In this document: one piece after another, positions 1 through 6,900 of the stretch | Layout: each line of letters begins with the position of its first letter | Numbering within the stretch: the first letter of the stretch is position 1 | Source of the DNA: UCB3 sp964415605 | GTDB lineage: Bacteria > Chloroflexota > Anaerolineae > Epilineales > Epilineaceae | DNA: 13,241 nucleotides | Direction: 5' to 3' | NCBI GenBank assembly: GCA_964415605.1 | Contig: CAYQBA010000132.1 | Location: forward strand, 1-13,241 | The notes under the pieces: generated by a model | Database searches by the model: none | Told to the model about the DNA's origin: nothing | What the model saw: only the letters and a program-made list of their open reading frames with translations | Translations under genes and position numbers: made by a program

Positions 1-667
1 CCTCGCCCGCGCCGTCCGCGGGCTTCTGGCCGCGCGCGAGCACCCGAAGTTCCTGCTTGTCCAGGTCCTCGGGCGCGTCAAGCGGGTCATCCTGGCCGCG
101 GGCGAGGACCTTGTGGCCGCCGGCCGCCTCGACGCCGCGGAAGACGTGTGGTTCCTCGGCCTGGGCGAGCTGGCGGAGGCGCTCGAGTCGCCGGGTGCGG
201 ACCTCCGGTCGCGCGTGGCCGAGCGCCGGGCCGAGCACCTGCGCTTCCGGCACCTGCGGCCGCCACGCGTGATGACCAGCGACGGCGAGATCCCGCACGT
301 GGCGTATCGCCGGTCGGACCTGCCGCCCGGCGCGCTTCCCGGCAGCCCGGCGTCGGCCGGAACGGTCGAAGGCATCGCGCGCGTCGTCCTGGACCCGACG
401 ACGGAAGTCCTCTCGCCGGGCGAGATCCTGGTGGCGCCGTTCACCGATCCCGGCTGGACGCCGCTGTTCATCAACGCGGCAGGCCTCGTCATGGAGGTTG
501 GCGGCCTCATGACCCACGGCTCGGTCGTCGCGCGCGAGTACGGCATCCCGGCCGTCGTGGGCGTGCTCGACGCCACCCGGCTCCTCCAGACCGGGCAGCG
601 GGTGCGAGTCGATGGGGACCGGGGCTGCGTCGAGGTCCTCGGCGACGAGGGCGCCGCCGAGGCCTGA
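1..667 (+). CDS. PEP-utilizing enzyme, C-terminal fragment (rifampicin phosphotransferase / PEP synthase-like), 5' end outside window
   Basis: The frame is open from base 2 to the TGA at 665-667, so the N-terminus is missing; about 221 residues are visible. The C-terminal half is a PEP-utilizing mobile (swivelling) domain. It contains VMEVGGLMTHGSVVAREYGI (about 490-547), the family's Gly-Gly-x-x-(S/T)-His motif. The His codon at 515-517 is the residue that, in this family, is transiently phosphorylated and carries phosphate between the ATP-grasp domain and the second substrate. GEILVAPFTDPGWTPLF just before it is also typical. The upstream helical part (EDVWFLGLGELAEAL) resembles the linker before the mobile domain in rifampicin phosphotransferase and PEP-synthase relatives. 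These enzymes are cytoplasmic. The ATP-grasp domain lies outside the window, so the substrate (pyruvate, rifampicin or other) cannot be decided. I am sure of the domain and unsure of the exact enzyme. Confidence 0.88.
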   Translation, partial: LARAVRGLLAAREHPKFLLVQVLGRVKRVILAAGEDLVAAGRLDAAEDVWFLGLGELAEALESPGADLRSRVAERRAEHLRFRHLRPPRVMTSDGEIPHVAYRRSDLPPGALPGSPASAGTVEGIARVVLDPTTEVLSPGEILVAPFTDPGWTPLFINAAGLVMEVGGLMTHGSVVAREYGIPAVVGVLDATRLLQTGQRVRVDGDRGCVEVLGDEGAAEA

Positions 668-675
668 CGCCCTGG

Positions 676-710
676 CGCGCGCCGCCGCCGGGGCCTGGCG
701 GCGGCGCGCG
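676..710 (+). terminator. GC-rich perfect hairpin after the PEP-utilizing enzyme gene
   Basis: The arms CGCGCGCCGCCGCC (676-689) and GGCGGCGGCGCGCG (697-710) are exact reverse complements, with a 7-nt loop between them. The hairpin starts 9 bases after the stop codon at 667. There is no T-run after it, so it is either a non-canonical intrinsic terminator or an mRNA 3'-end stabilizer. Its place between two same-strand genes suggests it separates their transcription. Confidence 0.5.
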
Positions 711-803
711 TGCCGCGTGGTCGCCATCCCGCCGGCAACCCGCCTCCCGCGGTCCACCGGGATGGCCCGAGTCTTGCAAGGGCAACGGTCAAATCCCCTG
801 CCC

Positions 804-810
804 GAGGAAG
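804..810 (+). promoter_or_regulatory. Shine-Dalgarno sequence for the pentapeptide-repeat gene
   Basis: GAGGAAG lies 6 bases upstream of the ATG at 817 and fixes that start. The same reading frame is open far upstream, to about 148, but that upstream translation is Arg/Pro/Gly-rich shadow of the PEP-enzyme gene. The rest of the gap 711-803 shows no convincing -35/-10 pair. Confidence 0.7.
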
Positions 811-816
811 ATCGAC

Positions 817-1404
817 ATGGCCAACAACCTGCAACTCGACCTCCTGACCCGGTCCGTCACCGTCTGGAACGCCTGGCGGCGCCGCGCGCCCGCCGTCCGG
901 CCCGACCTGAGCTACGCGTTCCTCCCCACCGCCGATCTGGCGGGCGGGGATTTTTCCGGCGCCACCCTCCACATGGCGTCGCTGCGCCACGCCCGATTGA
1001 TCGGCGCCGACCTGACCGGCGCAGATGCCGACCACTCCGACCTGCGCGGCACCGACCTGACGGGCGGCCGATTGAGCCGTGCCCGCTTGCACGGCGCGAG
1101 CCTCCAGGGCGCGTGCCTGGCGGACGCCGTGCTGGCCGGGGCGGACCTGTTCACCGCGGACCTCAGCGGCGCCAACCTGCGCGGTGCCGATCTCAGCGGG
1201 GCCAGCTTGAGCTGGGCCTATGTGCGGGCCACCGATCTCACCCGCACCGACCTGCGCGGCGCGGACCTCCGCCATGCCATCGGCCTGACACCGGCGCAGC
1301 TGGCGACGGCACGCGTCGACGGCACGACCCGCCTGCCCGCGGGTTGGACGGCCGGCGGCAGGGGGCTGCGCGGCGCCATCGACTGGCTGCTGCAGCCGGC
1401 GTAA
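817..1404 (+). CDS. Pentapeptide-repeat protein
   Basis: The protein has 195 residues. After a basic N-terminal segment (residues 1-28), Leu or a near-equivalent (F, A, V) falls at every fifth position from residue 31 to 151 (31, 36, 41 and so on). This gives 25 consecutive A(D/N)Lxx-type repeats with no break, for example ADLSGANLRGADLSGASL around 113-131. Such repeats fold into a right-handed quadrilateral beta-helix of four pentapeptides per coil, so about six coils are expected. The C-terminal tail begins GLTPAQLATARVDGTTRLP (156-174), a tail often seen in YjbI-like pentapeptide proteins. There is no signal peptide or membrane segment, so it is probably cytoplasmic. Some family members (Qnr, MfpA) mimic DNA and bind gyrase, but most have unknown roles and nothing here shows a gyrase function. 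It converges on the propeller gene with a gap of only 15 bases. Confidence 0.9.
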   Translation: MANNLQLDLLTRSVTVWNAWRRRAPAVRPDLSYAFLPTADLAGGDFSGATLHMASLRHARLIGADLTGADADHSDLRGTDLTGGRLSRARLHGASLQGACLADAVLAGADLFTADLSGANLRGADLSGASLSWAYVRATDLTRTDLRGADLRHAIGLTPAQLATARVDGTTRLPAGWTAGGRGLRGAIDWLLQPA

Positions 1405-1405
1405 C

Positions 1406-1427
1406 GGCCCCTGCCCGGATCAGGGCC
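1406..1427. terminator. Possible bidirectional hairpin between convergent genes
   Basis: GGCCCCTG (1406-1413) can pair with CAGGGCC (1421-1427) across a 7-nt loop, giving 7 base pairs with one bulged C. It lies in the 15-bp gap between the convergent stop codons at 1404 and 1420 and runs into the last codons of the minus-strand gene. There is no T-run on either side, so terminator function is only suggested by position. Confidence 0.3.
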
Positions 1428-3963
1428 GGCGCAGGCGGGCGACGTTCGTCCGGACCCAGGGCAGGAGCAGCCGCGCGCCCGGCCGCGGCGTCGGCGACGC
1501 CTCGGCCGGCGCGGTGGGTGTGGTTGGGCCGGGCGGCGTCGCCGTCCCGGCCGGGGTGGCCGGCGCGGTGCCCGTCGCGGTCGCGCAGCCCGCGCAGGGC
1601 GTTCGCGGCGGCGTCGACGTGGGCGAAGGGACGACAGTGGGCACCGCCGTCGGCGGCGAGAAGACCGACAGGCCGCCGTTCTCGGTCCCCACCCACACCG
1701 CGCCGGTTGGCGCGTCGACCGCCAGGGCCGTCACGGCGGTGGATGCCACCCCGCTCGACGCCGGGTCGAGGGTGGTCCAGTCATCGCCCGCGCGGACGAA
1801 CAGGCCGGCGGGCGCATCGTCGCGGACCTCGCCGTTCAGCGCCGCTTCCTGCCGCTCGTGCCCACGCGTCGCGCCCGCCCAGACGCGGCCGGCGGGATCC
1901 TGGGCCATGGCCGAGATCCACCCGGCGCCCCCGAACACCGCCGGCGACCACGCGGCGCCATCCCATCGGTTGACGACCGCGTCGACGTCCGGCCAGCGAT
2001 CGATCACCGACCCGTCGGCATCGACCGACCACGTGCCGGCGAAGATGCCCTCGCCATCGGCGGCGAGGAGCGACCGCACGTCGCCCGTGATGAACGCCGT
2101 CGAGCCCGGCGCGCCCGGCCGCCCGCTCCACGTCCGCAGCCCCGCGTCGCCGTTGCCCCAGCCGGCCCACGCGCCGGCGCGCCAGCGGCCGACCCCCCCG
2201 CCGTAGCTGCGGAGGTCGGCGGCGTCGACGTGGTAGCTGGCGGCCAGCCACACGTCGTCGCCGGCCACGGCGACGTCCATGACGGTGCCGCCCACCGGTG
2301 CCTTGGGACGCTGCCTGTCGAAGGCGTACGCCAGCCAGCGATCCGTGGCCGGGTCGTACACGGCGGTTCCGTGGCCGGCATGCGTCGCGTCCGGGCTGGC
2401 CGGCCCGCCGACCGCGGCGCCCAGGCCGATCCACACGCGGCCGGCACCGTCGACCGCCAGGCTGCTAACGTCGTTGGCCGGCAGGTCCGCGGTCGCGGCG
2501 GTCAGCGGGGGCAGCCAGGCCCCGTGCGCCGTATCGAGCCGGCCCACGCCCCCGTCGACGAGCTGGCGGTTTTCGACCCGGGTTTGCGTCGTCGCCACCC
2601 ACAGCGCGCCGTCGCGCCACGCCAGGTCCGTCACGGTGTCGCCCGGCAGCTTACCGCCGGTGGTGGCCGCGGTGTGACGGGTCCACGCGCCGCCCGCCGC
2701 GGCCTGGCTCATCAGCCCCGCGCCTCGGGTCCCCACCCAGCGCGACCCGTCCGGCGCGACCAACACCGCGGTGACGTCGTTCGAAGCGGGCGTCCGCGGG
2801 AACGTCGACAGGCGCGCGCCGATCGGCCGGCCGGCATGGGGGTCGAAGGCGGCGAGCCCGTGGCCTTCCGGCAGCCCGCCGTTCGTGCCCAGCCAGACCT
2901 GCCCGCCGGCCGTCGCGATCGCGGCGACCGTGTCGTCCGGCAGGCCATCGGCCGTGGTCCACGATTCCCACGCCGCCCCGTCCCAGCGCGCGACGCCCCG
3001 CCCGCGCCAGTCGTCGCCACAGCCGGCCCACGCCGCGCCACCGTCGGCGAAGATCGACCACACGAAGGCGCTGCACAGGCCGTCGTTGGGCGGGCGGCGC
3101 CACGCGCGGCGCGTGCCGTCATAGTACACCACGCCGCGGCCCCAGGTAGCGGCCCACAGCCGGCTCGTGGCCCGGTCGAACGCGAGGGCCATCACCTGGT
3201 CGGTCGGCGGGCCGGTCTCCGGGGCGCCGTCCGGCGGCGTGGCGGGCACGTGGTCCCAAAGCCCGGTCGCGGCCCGGCGGACCGACAGGGCCGGCCGCTC
3301 GTCGAGGCCGCCGCGGCCATGCGCCAGCCACAGGTCGCCGCGCGCGTCGATCGCGATGTCCGCGACGGGGCCGAACCCCGGGCCGTCGCGATCGGTCGGC
3401 TCGCGCGGCTTGTACGGCACCGCCGGATGCCCCTCCCAGGCGTCGCTGCCCGGCGCGTGAGAGGCCACACCGCCCGGACCGCCCGCCCACACCGTGCCGT
3501 CGCCGGCCACCGCGATGGCCTTCACGACCGGCGAGGTCAGGGCGTCGGGGATCGCGTGAGACCAGACCGGGCCCGCGGCATGGGTCACGCCGGCGCTGGT
3601 GGCGAGCCAGGCCGTCCCCGCCGCGTCGAACGCGATGTCGTGGACGACGTTGGCCGCGGCTCCGTCGGGCGCGGGGAAGGCATGCTGCTCGAACGCGCCG
3701 GTCCGCACGTCCCAGACCACCACCCCGCCGCCTTCGGTGCCCGCCCACAGCCGCGACGGGCTCGTCGGATCGGCCGCCAGGGCGAGGATCTCGTCGCCGT
3801 TGGCGATCGTGGTCCACCGCGCGCGATCCCGCGGGTCGCCCGGATGGCCCGGGTCGCGCGCCGCGCGCGACACGGGGGGCGCGGCCGGCCCCGACAGCAG
3901 CGCGCACACGGCGACGCCCAGCGCGCCGCACGCGGCGCGCGGCGCCCGACGGCCCGCGGTCAT
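1420..3963 (-). CDS. Secreted two-component-regulator-type beta-propeller protein with Thr/Pro-rich C-terminal tail
   Basis: The protein has 847 residues. Its N-terminus is signal-peptide-like: RR in the n-region, a hydrophobic stretch at about 11-24, and Ala-rich likely cleavage near 28-35. Residues about 46-769 are Reg_prop/YVTN-like propeller blades. I count 14 W-x-(A/G)-(T/G)-type blade strands, such as RLWAGTEGGG, VWLGTNGG, RWVGTRGAG, VWIGLG and VWVGTENGG, enough for two seven-bladed propellers. Residues 770-847 are a Thr/Pro/Ala-rich stalk with a CAGC pair, ending in LLLPWVR near 832-838 and a basic tail. This architecture recalls secreted Chloroflexota proteins. There is no transmembrane segment, kinase or peptidase. 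The start ATG overlaps the stop of the upstream paralogue (TGATG), with GAGG 8 bases before it. The frame is open as far as 5412, but sequence above 3963 is shadow of the upstream gene. The ligand or target is unknown; likely cell-surface or extracellular. Confidence 0.85.
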   Translation of the reverse strand: MTAGRRAPRAACGALGVAVCALLSGPAAPPVSRAARDPGHPGDPRDRARWTTIANGDEILALAADPTSPSRLWAGTEGGGVVVWDVRTGAFEQHAFPAPDGAAANVVHDIAFDAAGTAWLATSAGVTHAAGPVWSHAIPDALTSPVVKAIAVAGDGTVWAGGPGGVASHAPGSDAWEGHPAVPYKPREPTDRDGPGFGPVADIAIDARGDLWLAHGRGGLDERPALSVRRAATGLWDHVPATPPDGAPETGPPTDQVMALAFDRATSRLWAATWGRGVVYYDGTRRAWRRPPNDGLCSAFVWSIFADGGAAWAGCGDDWRGRGVARWDGAAWESWTTADGLPDDTVAAIATAGGQVWLGTNGGLPEGHGLAAFDPHAGRPIGARLSTFPRTPASNDVTAVLVAPDGSRWVGTRGAGLMSQAAAGGAWTRHTAATTGGKLPGDTVTDLAWRDGALWVATTQTRVENRQLVDGGVGRLDTAHGAWLPPLTAATADLPANDVSSLAVDGAGRVWIGLGAAVGGPASPDATHAGHGTAVYDPATDRWLAYAFDRQRPKAPVGGTVMDVAVAGDDVWLAASYHVDAADLRSYGGGVGRWRAGAWAGWGNGDAGLRTWSGRPGAPGSTAFITGDVRSLLAADGEGIFAGTWSVDADGSVIDRWPDVDAVVNRWDGAAWSPAVFGGAGWISAMAQDPAGRVWAGATRGHERQEAALNGEVRDDAPAGLFVRAGDDWTTLDPASSGVASTAVTALAVDAPTGAVWVGTENGGLSVFSPPTAVPTVVPSPTSTPPRTPCAGCATATGTAPATPAGTATPPGPTTPTAPAEASPTPRPGARLLLPWVRTNVARLRRP

Positions 3964-3975
3964 CACCGGTACCTC
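3961..3975 (-). promoter_or_regulatory. Overlapping stop/start (TGATG) with Shine-Dalgarno, translational coupling site
   Basis: On the minus strand the sequence reads GAGGTACCGGTGATG. The TGA (3965-3963) ends the 1389-residue propeller protein and shares its A with the ATG (3963-3961) of the 847-residue paralogue. GAGG at 3975-3972 is well placed as ribosome binding site. This implies one mRNA and probably coupled, near-stoichiometric translation of the two paralogues. Confidence 0.8.
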
Positions 3976-6900
3976 AACAGCAGCCCACCCTTGCCGACGC
4001 CCCAGCCGTCGGCGGCGTCGGGGCTGATCCAGACCCCCTGGACGTCGCGGTTGGAGGCGCGGACCGTCTGCGACGTCCAGGCCGCACCGTCCCAGATGAA
4101 GAGGCTTGTCAGCGTGCCTCCGGCGAAGATGCGCTCTGGGCTCACCATGTACACGCTGTTGAGCGTGGCCCCGCGCGCCTGCGGTCGCTGCGGCATGGCC
4201 GCCCACGTGCCTGCGGCCCCGATCTGCCAGACGTTGCCGTTGTCGCCGACCATCACGCCTTCGGTCGGCGAGATCACGTGGATGTCCTGCATCGGCCCCG
4301 GCGATGGCCCGGGCAGCCAGGCTGTCCCGTTCCACTCGAAGATCCGCCCGCCCGAGCCGGCCTGGACGGCGAACGCACGCGTCGGGCTCAGCATCGCCAC
4401 GCCCGTGTACTTGTGGTTGGTGTTGCGGTCGTCGGGCGACGTGGGCGCCCACTGCTGCCCGTCGAAGAACAACCGGTTGCCCCGGTCGTTGCCGAGGATC
4501 CAGGCCCGGCTGGTCCCGCCGACGTCGACGGCCCCGACGGCGTTCCAGTTGTCGACGATGCTGCCCGTGTTGGCGCGCACCCAGCGGCCCGAGCGCATCT
4601 CGAAGACCGTCCCGTTGTTGCCGACGATGTAGCCGCGGCGGTCCGACAGCATCAGCACGCGCGTGAGGTCCTCGGTCGTCGGCAGCGTTTCGATCAGCAG
4701 CTCGTTGCCGTCCCAGAACAGCGCGGTGCCCTTGGCGCCGACGATCCAGACGTTGTTCGGGGATGAGCCGTGCACGTCGAAGAAGTCGACGTTGGGGATC
4801 CGGACGCCGGGGGCCGGCTCGTAGAGAGCCCAAGTCCCGAGCGGCGCGACCTTGGGCGTCGGGGTTGCCGACGGCGTCGGCGAGGCCGTCCGCGTGGGCG
4901 ACGCCGTCGCGGTCGCACTCGGCGGCACCGGTGTGGCCGTCGGGGTGGCCGACGGGATGGGTGTCTCCGATGGCGGCAGCGTGGTCGACGCGGTGGGCGT
5001 GAGCGTGGCCAGGGCGGTGGGCGCCGCCGCCGTGGCGGTAGCCGAAGGCATGGGCGTCGCCGCCAGCGGCGTCTGACTCGCCGGCGCGGGCGTCCGCGCC
5101 ATCGATGTGACGGTCGGCGGCGGGCACGCCGCGCAGGCATCGCCGTTGGCGACCAGCGGCACGAAGAGCCAGCACGGCGCGCCACGGTAACACGCGCCCA
5201 CCGGTGTGGCCGTCGGCGGCGCGGTGACGGTCGCCGTCGGCGGCGCGGTGGCCTCGGGGGTCGGCGTGTGCTCGTCGGTCGGGGTGGCCAGCGGCGTGTG
5301 GGACGCCTCGGGCGTCGGGCTGTCGCTCGGCGTGGCCGTGAGCCGCGGCGTGGGCGTGGCGGGCGGCACCTCGACGTACTCGCTGATGCCCAGACCCAGC
5401 GACCCGATCCACATGCGGTCACCCGCCTGGACGAGCGCCGTGACCTCGTTGGCCACCACCCCGGAGTTGTCCGGCGACAGGCCGTACCAGCCGTCGCCGT
5501 CCCACAGCTTGAGGCCGTTGGCGGGCGGCACGATGCCGACGCCGTTGCGGTGGGTGCCGACCCACACGCGCCCCCGCGCGTCCTGGGCGATGTCGGCGAC
5601 GGTGCCGTCCTCCGGCCACACCCGGCTTTCCCAGCCCCCGTCGGTGCAGCTCGAGAGCGGGCACCAGTTGACCGCCGCGTTGATGCCGTAGCCCAGCAGC
5701 CAGTGGAACTCGGCCGCGTCGACCCAGCCGCCGGTCCAGACGCGGTCGTGGGCCCGATCGACCATGACCGCCGCCAGATCTCCCGCCGGACCGAACGCCG
5801 TCAGGCGCGCCGTCGGCTTGGCCCACGTGCGCCAGGCGGCGCCGTCCCAGCGCGACACGCCGCCGCCGGTGTACACGCGGTCGTACGACCCGCTCAAGTT
5901 TTCGTGGTACTCGATGACCCCGTGGTGCGCCACCCAGATGTCACCCGTCGCCGAGTCGACGTCCATGTCGGCGATGCCGTTGCTCCCGAATCGCTGCTGC
6001 GCGGGCAGCAAGGTCCGATCCAGCACGGTCCAGTCGCCCGTGGCGGGGTCGACGATCCCGATCCCGTTGCCCTCCGACTTCCCGTTGCCGGTCCCGACCC
6101 ACACGCGCCCGCGGTGGTCGAGCGCCACCGACTGGACTTCCTGATCGGGGATCGCGCTGTTCTCCTGGTCATAGGCTTGCCAGCGGCTGCCGTCCCAGCG
6201 CGCGATCCCGCCGTCGAGCCAGCACTCGCCGGTGCTCACGCGATCGGACGGGCAGTCCTGGCCGAGCCAGACCGTCTCGCGCCCGCCGACCCACACGCTG
6301 CCGTCGCTGTCGACGGCGATCTGCGTGGCCTGGTCGCTGGCGGGACCGCGATCGACCGTGAACACCCGCGTGCCGAGCTTGGCGGTCCGGCCGAGCTTGG
6401 GCGTGACCTCGAGCATCGCGGTCAGGTTGCCGGCCGGCGGCACGTAGCGGCGCACCCGGTAGAACACGGGGTCGTCGCCGATGCGGATCATCGCCGGGAG
6501 GATCGGGAAGGCCTGGAGGAAGGCCTCGGCGGTCGGGAGGTCCACCGGGAGGCGCGCCAGCCCGGCCCGGGTGTCGAGCGTCACGCTGGCGACGCGCGTG
6601 CCGGGGCCGAACATGCGCCACGACTGCCAGCGCTGACCGTCGAAGCGTCCGACGCCCCGGTTCCGGAACGTGGCCCAGATCTCGCCGGTGACCGGGTTGT
6701 GCGCGAGATCGACGATGTGGTTGCTCGGCAGGCCGCGATCGGCGGTGCGCAGCGGATCCCAGCGCTCCTCGGCCGGGGAAAGGGCCCGCAGCCCGAACCC
6801 ATCGCCGTGGGCGTGATCGCGGGTGCCGACGAGCGTCGTCTCCGGCCCGACCGAGAGGACGGTGACGAGCGCGTCGCTGTCCCCGGGCGCGCTGTCGAAG

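Noticed and set aside
774..794. TTGCAA and TCAAAT as a promoter for the pentapeptide gene.
   Set aside because: The two elements are only 9 bases apart, far too close for a sigma-70 type promoter.
148..816. Upstream extension of the pentapeptide-repeat frame.
   Set aside because: It overlaps the PEP-enzyme coding sequence in another frame and passes through the hairpin at 676-710. The ATG at 817 has a clear Shine-Dalgarno.
4851..5369. Repetitive DNA considered as a CRISPR array or minisatellite.
   Set aside because: The units are degenerate and variable in length, contain no unique spacers of constant size, and are explained by Thr/Pro/Ala/Ser codons in an intact reading frame.
3964..5412. 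N-terminal extension of the 847-residue propeller protein by up to 483 codons.
   Set aside because: The extension is Arg/His/Gly-rich shadow sequence of the upstream paralogue in another frame. The ATG at 3963 has a Shine-Dalgarno and is followed by a signal peptide.
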